In this document: positions 54,792 to 62,589 of the stretch, piece by piece
Position numbering within the stretch: position 1 is the first letter of the stretch
Layout of the letters: every line of letters starts with the position of its first letter
NCBI RefSeq assembly: GCF_005765165.1
Contig: NZ_VCIW01000013.1
Coordinates: forward strand, 124,001 to 188,000
Reading direction: 5' to 3'
Origin: Paenibacillus antri
GTDB lineage: Bacteria > Bacillota > Bacilli > Paenibacillales > YIM-B00363
Length of the DNA: 64,000 bases
Program-made: the position numbers and the translations under genes
Notes under the pieces: generated by a model
Told to the model about the DNA's origin: nothing
Database searches by the model: none
The model's input: the letters and a program-made list of their open reading frames with translations, nothing else

Positions 54792-55358
54792 ATGAAAAAT
54801 ATCGGATACGCATTGGCGTTGTTCGCCCTGCTTAGCCTTGCTGCGGGATGCGGCGCCAACCCTTCGGCCTCGCCCGAGGGGAAAGGGTACATTGAAACGG
54901 TATCGGATGGCGGCAACGGCGGCCATAACGGCGCCGGCGAAGCGAAACCGACTCCTACGTCCAATAAGATGACGATTCAGGCTTATTACACGGACGACGA
55001 TATTATGGAGCTGCATCCATTCGTCCGGGAGATTGAGGTTTCCCCCGAGCATTCGAAGTATGAGGGCGCGTTCAACGCTCTGCAATCGGAAGATGGCGGG
55101 GTCACAACCCTCTGGAAACACGTCGAGCTTAACAGCATTACGTTTGTCGCCGAGAGTGGCCGACTGTCGATGAATATCAGTTTACCGGACGAAGCCCGGC
55201 TCGGGGCCGGAGGCGAAGCATTGGCCCTCGAAGCGCTCAAGAACACGATGTTCCAATTCGACGAGGTTAAGCACATCGAACTGACCGTGGACGGCCGACA
55301 GGTGGAATCGTTAATGGGCCATGTCGACCTAGAGCATCCGATAACCCGGCCGCAATGA
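54792..55358 (+). CDS. GerMN-domain lipoprotein
   Basis: 188 residues from the ATG at 54792 (AAGGGGGAG upstream). Lipobox LAAGC, Cys20; Gly/Pro-rich linker; GerMN domain about 65-180 with the typical ALEALKNTMFQF and GHVDLEHPI end. GerM-type proteins work in sporulation and germination. Close behind the amidase gene, so both may act on the spore or cell wall. Confidence 0.85.
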   Translation: MKNIGYALALFALLSLAAGCGANPSASPEGKGYIETVSDGGNGGHNGAGEAKPTPTSNKMTIQAYYTDDDIMELHPFVREIEVSPEHSKYEGAFNALQSEDGGVTTLWKHVELNSITFVAESGRLSMNISLPDEARLGAGGEALALEALKNTMFQFDEVKHIELTVDGRQVESLMGHVDLEHPITRPQ

Positions 55359-55566
55359 AACGAGCCTTAAGAAGACGGACTTCCCGGAGGGAGCGGATTA
55401 AGGTAAGACAGCTCTTCTTGTTGAACTAGCAGGGACGTGAGTGCGCCGATGGTAGAGGAGATTTGCCCACAATTTGGTGGCGCAAGTCTTTTTTCTATAT
55501 ACAAACGGATTTTCCACTAGGTATGATAGTACTCAAATATTCTTTCAATAAAAGGTGGATGCCGCA

Positions 55567-56523
55567 ATGAACGAAACCGCACCAGAACTTCAGTTATTCG
55601 ACGACTTGAAGCCGGAGTTAACCTCGTTCTGTTATAGGATGCTAGGATCAATCGATGACGCGGACGATGCCGTGCAGGAAACCTTTATTCGCGTCTGGCA
55701 AAGTTGGAACTCCTTCCGACAGGAATCTTCATTTAAAACGTGGGCCTACCGGATTGCATCGAACATTTGCCTGGACAAGCTAAGACAAGCGAAACGCCGC
55801 ATTCGCCCCGTAGACTTCTTTGACCCTGCGGAATCCATCGTCGAACCTCGCGAGACGTTGCCGGACTCGTCTTGGATCTGGCCGGCCCCTGACTTTTCGA
55901 ATAATCCTGAAGATCTTTTCATCCGCAAAGATACATTGCATATCTGTTTTGTTACCCTCTTACAGCTCTTACCCCCTCGCCAACGTGCTGTGATTATTTT
56001 GAAGGATGTATTCGAGTGGCCCTCCAAGCAGATCGCAGAGACGTTAGGGATGTCGCCGGCAGCGGTGAACAGCGCCCTGCAGCGAGCTAGAGAAACGTTG
56101 GAGCGGGAACAGAATCGTTCCAATGAATTCAGCATGAAGGAAGAGATGCCTGATCGGGAGTTACTGTCGCGTTACGTGGAAGCCTTCGAACAATTCGATA
56201 TTACCGCCTTGGTCGCCCTGTTTCATGAAGAAGGTCGGATGTCGATGCCTCCTTTCCCTATGTGGGTACGCGGCAAGGACGACTTGTTCAAGTTTTTTAC
56301 GCTTACGCGTTTGCACTGCGAGGGGTCTCGGTTCATTCCGGTTTCGGCGAACGGCGGTTTCCCTGCGTTGGCGCAATATATGCCGAGCAAAGAAGAGGAC
56401 GGCTTGGTTCCCTGGGGGATCCACATCTTAGAAATGAGAGACAAGAAGATCATCCACGTGCAAAATTTTATCAATCGAAAATTATTTTCCCGTTTCGGGC
56501 TTCCGGATCGATTGGACCGATGA
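55567..56523 (+). CDS. ECF-type sigma factor with C-terminal SnoaL-like domain
   Basis: 318 residues from the ATG at 55567 (AAAGGTGG upstream). Sigma70 region 2 (ELTSFCYRMLGSIDDADDAVQETFIRVWQ) about 15-80; region 4 (PPRQRAVIILKDVFEWPSKQIAETLGMS) about 133-180; SnoaL-like domain about 190-315 with RYVEAFEQFDITALVALFHEE. The C-terminal domain in this group regulates the sigma factor in place of an anti-sigma protein. Followed by SRPBCC and DoxX genes, the likely targets. Confidence 0.88.
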   Translation: MNETAPELQLFDDLKPELTSFCYRMLGSIDDADDAVQETFIRVWQSWNSFRQESSFKTWAYRIASNICLDKLRQAKRRIRPVDFFDPAESIVEPRETLPDSSWIWPAPDFSNNPEDLFIRKDTLHICFVTLLQLLPPRQRAVIILKDVFEWPSKQIAETLGMSPAAVNSALQRARETLEREQNRSNEFSMKEEMPDRELLSRYVEAFEQFDITALVALFHEEGRMSMPPFPMWVRGKDDLFKFFTLTRLHCEGSRFIPVSANGGFPALAQYMPSKEEDGLVPWGIHILEMRDKKIIHVQNFINRKLFSRFGLPDRLDR

Positions 56524-56585
56524 ATTCCCTCCGTTGGTTTCGTCTATAGATGTGAAAACCAAAAACAAGAGAGGGTGTTCTTACG

Positions 56586-57011
56586 ATGGAAACGAAACAA
56601 TTCACGAAGGTTACAGTGCAAGCCGTTATTCAAGCGCCGGTAATGAAGGTTTGGAAGTACTGGACCGAGCCGCAGCACATCACGAAGTGGAATCAAGCTT
56701 CGGACTCATGGCACGCGCCGAAGGCGGAGAACGATCTGCGGGTCGGAGGCAAGTTCCTTACCCGAATGGAAGCGAAGGACGGAAGCATGGGGTTCGATTT
56801 CTTCGGAACTTACGACGTCGTGAAGCCGCAGGAGCAGATTTCATACACATTGGGAGACGGGAGAAAGGTTGAGATCACCTTCATGTATCAAGGGAACGAA
56901 ACCAAGGTGATTGAAATTTTCGACGCGGAAGGCACCCATTCTATTGAGATGCAGCAGGCCGGATGGCAAGCGATTTTGGATAATTTCAAGAAATATACGG
57001 AGGAGTCCTAG
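56586..57011 (+). CDS. SRPBCC/AHSA1-like protein
   Basis: 141 residues. START-like helix-grip fold: VQAVIQAPVMKVWKYWTEPQHITKWN at the N-terminus and FKKYTEE at the C-terminus. It binds a hydrophobic ligand in its cavity; activity unknown. Likely cotranscribed with the sigma factor before and the DoxX gene after (9 bp). Confidence 0.85.
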   Translation: METKQFTKVTVQAVIQAPVMKVWKYWTEPQHITKWNQASDSWHAPKAENDLRVGGKFLTRMEAKDGSMGFDFFGTYDVVKPQEQISYTLGDGRKVEITFMYQGNETKVIEIFDAEGTHSIEMQQAGWQAILDNFKKYTEES

Positions 57012-57020
57012 AATAGGGGG

Positions 57021-57458
57021 ATGACAGTCCTGAAGATCGAGATGAAGACGAAAACGGGGATAACGATCGCAAACGACATCACTAAGGCGCGGCTTTGGTC
57101 GGCACGCGCCATGAGCGGAATCGTCATTCTGTTCATGCTGTTCGATGGCATCGGGAAAATCGTCAAGCCGGCACCAGTGGTAGAAAGCACGCTCGCACTC
57201 GGATTCGCCGAGAACCACCTTGCAACGGTGGGAGTTCTAGGTCTGCTCTGCACCATCTTGTATGCCTTACCGCGAACGCGGTTCTTGGGGGCGGTTCTGC
57301 TCACGGGCTACTTAGGAGGCGCGGTGGCCGCACATCTCAGGGTGGATAATCCATTGTGGTCTCATATGCTGTTTCCCGTCTATGTCGCCATACTTGCTTG
57401 GGGGGCGCTGTGGCTGATCGATCGAAAATTCCGCAATCTCCTCTGGGAACGCAAATAA
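57021..57458 (+). CDS. DoxX-family membrane protein
   Basis: 145 residues, four membrane helices (about 30-50, 72-90, 95-113, 120-138), with GIVILFMLFDGIGKI and HLATVGVLGLLCTILY matching DoxX. A GGGGG run touches the ATG, which is close; an internal ATG at 57042 is the alternative. Third gene of the ECF sigma cassette. Confidence 0.8.
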   Translation: MTVLKIEMKTKTGITIANDITKARLWSARAMSGIVILFMLFDGIGKIVKPAPVVESTLALGFAENHLATVGVLGLLCTILYALPRTRFLGAVLLTGYLGGAVAAHLRVDNPLWSHMLFPVYVAILAWGALWLIDRKFRNLLWERK

Positions 57459-57846
57459 CTTAATTGCAATCCATGGGAAACCGGGCCTGCCAGCCTGCCC
57501 GTACGTTGACTGCTTGGCTGATCACCGAGGCTTGGCACTGCCAGACGAATACGTTTGAGCACAAGATGAAGCCGGCAAACGTTAAAGTGGTGACAGACAG
57601 ATATTTCCTCCGCTGAGCCGCCTGTTGTGACAAGCTGCCTACCGAAGGAAACAGACAACCCTACATCCGTTTGTTAAGCTACCTCGGAGACGATAGTTCC
57701 ATAAACGACCACGGCAGCCGGCCAACGATCGGCTGCCGTTTCCATTAAAGAAAGGCAGTTTAATTAAATGCATTCGGATTATATTGTTTGAAAGAACTTT
57801 AGGAGAGCCTCTTGCGTCATAATATATAACCGCGTCGGAGGGGGTT
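57459..57846. other. Intergenic region with dispersed repeat
   Basis: 388 bp. No gene supported; a 48-codon frame at about 57474-57617 lacks a recognisable pattern. It contains repeat copy A (57685-57762) and the ribosome binding site of the stalk-domain gene (GGAGGGGG). Confidence 0.7.
57685..57762 (+). repeat. Dispersed intergenic repeat, copy A
   Basis: Contains CGGAGACGATAGTTCCATAA (57685-57704; also 60815-60834 at 18 of 20), the hairpin ACGGCAGCCG / CGGCTGCCGT (57711-57720, 57730-57739), and a tail with GGCAGTTT shared with copies at 59816 and 62081. Confidence 0.6.
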
Positions 57847-58323
57847 GTGATTATAAAAAAGTTATCAAGCTGGATTCCACTTACACTATTAACGTTCGGG
57901 TTGGCAATGTCTTTGAGTCAAAATGCTGCCGCAAAAGAAGTGAAGCCATTTGTTAAGATTACCTCAAGTGTTTTGGAGGATTCCTCATTTTACGGGGTCA
58001 TCATTGATAATCGCACATACGTCAATTTAGAAGGTCTCAAGAAATGTTTACCTTTCTACGTGTTGGATAAAGGCGTTGGTTGGGAAGAAAAATCAAAAAC
58101 TTTATGGGTATATGGAATTCCGTACCCAGATGACCCAAATGCGTATCTTAGATTTACTATTGGTGCTAGTGAATTCAGGGCTGGGGACCATATTTTAGAA
58201 GGAGATATCGAGGTGATTGATGGGCATATTTATATGCCCTTAAGACCAATAATGGAGTTTTATAACTTGGACATAAAATGGGACGAGAAAGACAAACAAG
58301 TGACAATTGATAACGATGATTGA
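57847..58323 (+). CDS. Exported stalk-domain (copper-amine-oxidase-N-like) protein
   Basis: 158 residues. Signal peptide about 1-29 (KLSSWIPLTLLTFGLAM, cleavage near AAA-K). The mature part has VIIDNRTYVNLEGLKKCL and HIYMPLRPIMEFYNLDIKWD, the stalk-domain pattern; here it stands alone without an enzyme. GTG start with GGAGGGGG upstream. AT-rich relative to the left part of the window. Confidence 0.75.
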   Translation: MIIKKLSSWIPLTLLTFGLAMSLSQNAAAKEVKPFVKITSSVLEDSSFYGVIIDNRTYVNLEGLKKCLPFYVLDKGVGWEEKSKTLWVYGIPYPDDPNAYLRFTIGASEFRAGDHILEGDIEVIDGHIYMPLRPIMEFYNLDIKWDEKDKQVTIDNDD

Positions 58324-58408
58324 CTATTGACTTCGCTAGCTGGCAGTTTACATCAAGAAGGTAATATCGGATTTTAGCGAAGAAGTATACCAAAATAAGA
58401 AAGGGTAG

Positions 58409-58655
58409 ATGGTTTGTGGTGAACTAGGCTACTTTATAGGTCCAGAATTTTGGAATAACGGCTATGGCGCAGAAGCGTGCGCTAAACTTGTTGAATTTGG
58501 CTTTAGAACGCTTGAGCTTGAAAGGAATTATGGAAGATGCATGGCAAAAAATACGGCTTCTAAGCGTGTAATGGAAAAGTGTGGGCTAAAGTTGAAGGTA
58601 TAGCAAAACACGAGGTTTAAAGTGGAATAATTATGAAGATGTTATCCATTTATGA
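58409..58655 (+). pseudogene. Decayed GNAT acetyltransferase (C-terminal part)
   Basis: GELGYFIGPEFWNNGYGAEA and ASKRVMEKCGLKL are RimJ/RimL-type GNAT motifs. The frame then stops, but EGIAKHE continues in a second frame and KWNNYEDVIHL in a third up to a stop at 58655, which is the normal end of such proteins. The N-terminal half is missing. Two frameshifts and a 5' truncation mark it as a remnant. Confidence 0.8.
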
Positions 58656-58762
58656 TTGATTCGTTCTGAATGGATTAATTTCTGAGTTTGAAAAACAAAA
58701 TGGGCAATATAACGCTACTTTCCAGTCGTTGGAGGCGAATATAAGCGAGGGGAGGGATAATC

Positions 58763-58933
58763 ATGAGTCAAGGTATGGTCTATTCTATATTGTATGTTGG
58801 TATGATTTTTCTTTACGTTGCAGGAATTGCTTTAGCCTTATACGTAATATTTCGTGTACTACAGTTTATCAACCGCAAAGAAAAGCGAGACGCGAGGATG
58901 TTAGAATTACTCGAGGATATTTCAAAACGATGA
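58763..58933 (+). CDS. 56-residue single-helix membrane protein
   Basis: Begins MSQGMVYSILYVGM; one membrane helix about 8-34 and a short charged cytosolic tail ending LLEDISKR. GGGGAGGGATAATC before the ATG is a strong ribosome binding site, and a terminator follows after 21 bp, so this is a complete small gene. Function unknown. Confidence 0.7.
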   Translation: MSQGMVYSILYVGMIFLYVAGIALALYVIFRVLQFINRKEKRDARMLELLEDISKR

Positions 58934-58954
58934 AAACTATTGGGACAAGAGTTT

Positions 58955-58982
58955 AGCGATGGAACCGATCCATCGCTTTTTC
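58955..58982 (+). terminator. Terminator of the 56-residue gene (dispersed hairpin copy 2)
   Basis: AGCGATGGA / TCCATCGCT perfect 9-bp stem, loop ACCGA, followed by TTTTT. The same 19-mer occurs at 49461-49479. Confidence 0.85.
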
Positions 58983-59080
58983 TGCGTTCCGCGCGGCCGC
59001 TCATCTATCTGGCAGTTTAACGGAACTATGTAAATATAAAGGGAGTCAAATTTATATCATCTTTTAAGGGTGGGGATCCT

Positions 59081-59701
59081 ATAAAAACTATTTACCAACC
59101 AGCATTAGTTGTAATCATGGTCTCTTTGTTGGGGTGTTCACCATCCCAGTCAAGCCAAGATGAAAATAAGAAAAATCCAAACGTATTAAGCGAGCCCCAA
59201 GGCTCCGATGTTGAAGAACCAATTAGAGGACAAACCAAAGAAGAAATTTAATTAGAAATGGGGTTGCCCTTAGCGGGCGAAAACGTGTTTAATCCAATAA
59301 CAGTAAGCCCAAGAGACATAATTCAAGGCTTGGAGGTGGTCAAAATTCAAGCATTTGAAGGGACTCCCGATTACCCTCACGATACCGTTTTGGCGAGTTT
59401 TAGAGGAAGGATTATCGTTACTGGGAAGGAAGAATATTTGCCGGAGGATAAAGAATTTGGTTCTGATCAAATGGTCGTGCTCTTTCTTGATACTGCAGAG
59501 GAAAAGGATGTACCCATCTCCCATCATGGCCGATGGGAGCAAATGATCGCATTTAATAACCTAATGGAAGCCTCAACTTCACTCCACATCCAGCCGGGCG
59601 AAGTTCGGGAGAATGTGACGATTTTGTTGGAGGATAATACGTATGCATTTTTGCCGACGGACGCGTACAGTGTTGCGAATTTTGTAAGGATAGTAGATTG
59701 A
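59081..59701 (+). pseudogene. Decayed lipoprotein: ATA in start position and in-frame TAA
   Basis: One frame encodes a signal peptide and lipobox (KTIYQPALVVIMVSLLGCS), a Ser/Asp/Glu linker, a TAA at 59249, then LEMGLPLAGENVF and about 145 more residues to the stop at 59701. The expected start is ATA (59081) behind GGTGGGG; no ATG, GTG or TTG lies in frame upstream. The simplest reading is a lipoprotein of about 206 residues inactivated by a start mutation and a nonsense mutation. The part after the stop could only be made from the ATG at 59258, which lacks a ribosome binding site. Confidence 0.75.
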
Positions 59702-59729
59702 TATCATCAAGACTAATGGGACTATAGCT

Positions 59730-59839
59730 TAGCAATAGTACCGGTCCATTATCCAGACTTGATTTATTCAGGCCATTGAATAAACAGGGAGCAGTTCTTG
59801 CGAAGCAGATACTCACCGTTTCATTGAAGTAACTGGCAG
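59730..59839 (+). repeat. Diverged dispersed repeats in a 230-bp gap
   Basis: TAGCAATAGTACCGGTCCAT (59730-59749) is a diverged copy of the hairpin at 58955. CCGTTTCATTGAAGTAACTG with GCAG (59816-59839) matches the tail of copy B at 62087-62112. The rest of the gap holds no gene. Confidence 0.5.
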
Positions 59840-59934
59840 AAGAGATCAACAACCGATGAATCCCCAGCAACAATTAACCATATTTGTTTCGTCAATACTA
59901 TGACTAATTAATTGAAGCTTTGGGGGTAAATGAC

Positions 59935-60801
59935 TTGAAGAGATCTTTGATGTCTCTTGTTTTTCTGTTGGTGATGATGGGCATCGTTATTGGATGTACG
60001 AAATCTGATTCGCAAAATGAAACGCCGATTGCTGGCATTGGAGATGATCTTCCTGTGGTCAGAGGTGAAACGCCTCCGTTGCCGAAGTTGAAATCGGGAA
60101 ACGTTGAGATCCCAGTAGTATTGGGTTCCTACGCGTGGAAAACTGAAACTGACATGGTGGGACCGTTGGAGTTGCTCAGAACGAAAGGCTACGAGCCCGT
60201 TTCACTCGTTGGGGGCACCGAGATCGAAATATCTTTCGATTACGAACCGAATCCATCGGAAGTGTTCATCAGGGAAGTTGACCCAAGCGGCGAGGGTTTT
60301 ATTTCCGAACAGAAACTGGAGGACGATAAATTTATCGCTTCCGACAAAGCGGGAAGGCAGATTTACGCGATAGACGCGAGATGGGGCGTAGAGGGGAATG
60401 TCGTGGACGCGGCGGCGATGTATTATTTTCAAGTCTCGATCGACAATGAAACTTTAGATGTATCCTTGGATAGCGTGTTAGCTACTCTTGATGAAGCGGG
60501 CATCCAGTATGCAGGAAGGAATGAATCCCCTAGTGCATACGACTTTCAAAGAGAAGGCGCTGAGCGATATTTGTATAAGCTTGAACCTGGAAAATTGACA
60601 GCTTACATTTTTAACGCGATTGAACAGAGAAGAGAAGTACAGCGTGACCCATTTCCAGCAGCGGGAGCAGTGCCCCCAAACGGATCATATGGAATGGGCA
60701 AAGTTCTCGTCTTTTATTACGATGGCGATAAAATAATGGCTGAGAAGCTTATGGACGCGTTTAAAAAGCTGGGTGCTGAGGAAGGAATTCACTCAGATTA
60801 G
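59935..60801 (+). CDS. Lipoprotein of unknown function
   Basis: 288 residues from the TTG at 59935 (GGGGGTAAATGAC upstream). Signal peptide with lipobox VIGC, Cys21. The mature part is beta-rich with a conserved-looking Trp (KTETDMVGPLELLR, EIEISFDYEPNPSEVFIRE). No family recognised with confidence; the pattern recalls small exported proteins of Bacilli that have two repeated modules. A hairpin follows. Confidence 0.7.
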   Translation: MKRSLMSLVFLLVMMGIVIGCTKSDSQNETPIAGIGDDLPVVRGETPPLPKLKSGNVEIPVVLGSYAWKTETDMVGPLELLRTKGYEPVSLVGGTEIEISFDYEPNPSEVFIREVDPSGEGFISEQKLEDDKFIASDKAGRQIYAIDARWGVEGNVVDAAAMYYFQVSIDNETLDVSLDSVLATLDEAGIQYAGRNESPSAYDFQREGAERYLYKLEPGKLTAYIFNAIEQRREVQRDPFPAAGAVPPNGSYGMGKVLVFYYDGDKIMAEKLMDAFKKLGAEEGIHSD

Positions 60802-60855
60802 GTGACTACGCTAACGGAGACGCTAGTTCAATAATTTATTTTCAAAATAAGGATT

Positions 60856-60906
60856 AACCCCTCCCAAAGATAGTGAGGCTGATAGTAATTAGCATTGGGA
60901 GGGGTT
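60856..60906 (+). promoter_or_regulatory. Hairpin covering the ribosome binding site of the recombinase gene
   Basis: AACCCCTCCCAA / TTGGGAGGGGTT, perfect 12 bp, 27-nt loop. The right arm contains GGGAGGGG, the apparent ribosome binding site for the ATG at 60914, and the hairpin is followed by TTGTTTA. It can end the upstream transcript or hide the recombinase start. Confidence 0.7.
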
Positions 60907-60913
60907 TTGTTTA

Positions 60914-61756
60914 ATGAAAATGACTCATCTCTGGAAATTGTATGAAGCCGATAAGCGTATTCTGGGTTTTAGTCCGCATACTTTAAAAGCGTATTCCCTT
61001 CAGTTTAAGGTACTTGTCCGTGAGATAGGTAACCTTAACATTAGTGAAGTGACATTGGACTTATTGAAGGAGTACCTGGCTAGACAGTCAGAGCGGCTAA
61101 AGCCTAGCAGCATGGGCCACCGTATACGCTTTATTCGGTCCTTGTTTCGGTTTGCTTTTGAGGAAGGACACATTGCGAATAATCCTACTACAAAGCTCAA
61201 AGAACCCAAAGTGGAAAAGAGGTTCCCCAAGTTCCTGATCGAGGAAGACGTGATTCATTTAAAGATCACCTGCGATTCTCCGCGCGAACACGCACTGCTG
61301 GAGTTCCTTTACTGCACCGGTTGTCGGGTTGGTGAGGTGCACAGGTTAGATATTGAAGATATCAACTGGGAGAGCTGTTCCGCGATTGTGCATGGTAAAG
61401 GCTCTAAGCAGCGGGAAGTGTATTTTACAACTGAATGCAAGGTCTGGTTAAAGAGATACCTTGAGGCGCGTAAGGATTCTTGCAAAGCGCTTTTCGCGAC
61501 GGAGTCGGCTCCTGTACGGCGGATGGCAATACCCACCATTCGTTATGCGGTTAAGAAGCTTGCAGCCCGCGGGGAAGTTACGGCAAACTTTTATCCTCAT
61601 CGCTTTCGTCATACATATGCTTGCCATTTACTTGATAACGGTGCGCCATTAGACTTTATTCAAGGGATGCTGGGTCACGAAAAGGCATCAACAACACAGA
61701 TCTACGCACAATTACGCGGGGAACGTCGTCGGGAATTGTATAGGCGATATTTTTAG
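60914..61756 (+). CDS. Tyrosine recombinase/integrase (XerC/D-like)
   Basis: 280 residues. N-terminal core-binding domain about 1-90; catalytic domain with Arg in TGCRVGEVH, Lys in HGKGSKQREV, HRFRHTYACH, GHEKASTTQ and the nucleophilic Tyr in IYAQL. All active-site residues are present, so it should be active. It cuts and rejoins DNA at a specific site; no attachment site could be identified. A hairpin overlaps its ribosome binding site, and a small membrane gene follows after 14 bp. Confidence 0.9.
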   Translation: MKMTHLWKLYEADKRILGFSPHTLKAYSLQFKVLVREIGNLNISEVTLDLLKEYLARQSERLKPSSMGHRIRFIRSLFRFAFEEGHIANNPTTKLKEPKVEKRFPKFLIEEDVIHLKITCDSPREHALLEFLYCTGCRVGEVHRLDIEDINWESCSAIVHGKGSKQREVYFTTECKVWLKRYLEARKDSCKALFATESAPVRRMAIPTIRYAVKKLAARGEVTANFYPHRFRHTYACHLLDNGAPLDFIQGMLGHEKASTTQIYAQLRGERRRELYRRYF

Positions 61757-61770
61757 GGCCTTGGGCTCCA

Positions 61771-62004
61771 ATGAACATACCCGCAACCTTCCAACCTTTG
61801 GAAGCGTACATAAAAAGTGCACGCAAACGATTGGAGGCGGGTAGTTTGTACTTGATTATTGGGTTGTGCGTTGTAGTCGTGCTAGGAATAATCAGTATAG
61901 ACGTTAGGTTAAAGAAAAGATTGGAGAATGACGACCGCATCATTGAGAGGCTTGATACCATAATCAACACGCTAAAGAAAAACAATGACGAGCATAAGGA
62001 ATGA
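61771..62004 (+). CDS. 77-residue single-helix membrane protein
   Basis: One membrane helix about 26-45 (LYLIIGLCVVVVLGIISI), basic N-terminal part and a charged coiled-coil-like C-terminus (RLENDDRIIERLDTIINTLKK). No good ribosome binding site is seen; translation could be coupled to the integrase gene just upstream. Function unknown. Confidence 0.5.
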   Translation: MNIPATFQPLEAYIKSARKRLEAGSLYLIIGLCVVVVLGIISIDVRLKKRLENDDRIIERLDTIINTLKKNNDEHKE

Positions 62005-62053
62005 TCTAACCTTCGAATTAACAGGATGATACTTGGCTCTTGTTTAGGACATG

Positions 62054-62116
62054 ACGGTAGCCTTTCATACGATTACGATTGGCTGCCGTTGTCCGTTGAA
62101 GTAACTGGGCAGTTTT
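62054..62116 (+). repeat. Dispersed intergenic repeat, copy B
   Basis: ACGGTAGCC (62054-62062), GGCTGCCGTT (62081-62090) and GAAGTAACTGGGCAGTTT (62099-62116); homologous to copy A at 57711-57762 and to the fragment at 59816-59839. Confidence 0.6.
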
Positions 62117-62137
62117 ATTTCATGTTTTAACAAAGAA

Positions 62138-62163
62138 AACAAGACCCTAAGACGGGTCTTGTT
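62138..62163 (-). terminator. Terminator of the minus-strand MBL/SnoaL operon
   Basis: AACAAGACCC / GGGTCTTGTT perfect 10-bp stem, loop TAAGAC, overlapping the stop codon at 62162. On the minus strand it is followed by TTTCTTTGTT. Confidence 0.85.
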
Positions 62164-62575
62164 AGGAGTTTGCGGTAAGTTGCCGCAGAACGTCATGCAC
62201 ATCGATGTGGGATCTTTTCTCGATAATTTTTCCATCTGCAATTCGCAAGAGCATCATCAATGAAAATCTCACACGATTTCCGGTCGCGGGGACGCCGAGT
62301 AATGGGATGCCCGTATGTGTCCCTTCGAAAATCAAATACACTGCTACTCGGTCCCCTTCTGCAACCATACCTTCGATAGGCATCTTGAATCCCGGAAAGG
62401 CTGCAAAGTTCTTCTTTTCCGATTCTTTAAGACCTTCGACACCACGAAACCGTGTATCGACTTGAGGGTAGAAGACAAAATCCTCGTGGCAAAATGATTC
62501 AAGGGCCGCATAGTCTTCTCGCTCGATCGTCTCATAGAAACGACGGACTAGCTCTTTGTTGTCTTCAACTTTCAT
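62162..62575 (-). CDS. SnoaL-like/NTF2-fold protein
   Basis: 137 residues from the ATG at 62575 (CGGAG upstream). NTF2-like pattern NKELVRRFYETIEREDYAALESFCHEDFVF at the N-terminus, typical of SnoaL-like polyketide cyclase/ester cyclase relatives; function unknown. Second gene after the MBL hydrolase on the minus strand, 14 bp apart. Confidence 0.8.
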   Translation of the reverse strand: MKVEDNKELVRRFYETIEREDYAALESFCHEDFVFYPQVDTRFRGVEGLKESEKKNFAAFPGFKMPIEGMVAEGDRVAVYLIFEGTHTGIPLLGVPATGNRVRFSLMMLLRIADGKIIEKRSHIDVHDVLRQLTANS

Positions 62576-62589
62576 CCGCTGCATCTCCG

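Noticed and set aside
57474-57617. 48-codon frame in the gap after the DoxX gene
   Set aside because: No ribosome binding site and no recognisable protein pattern.
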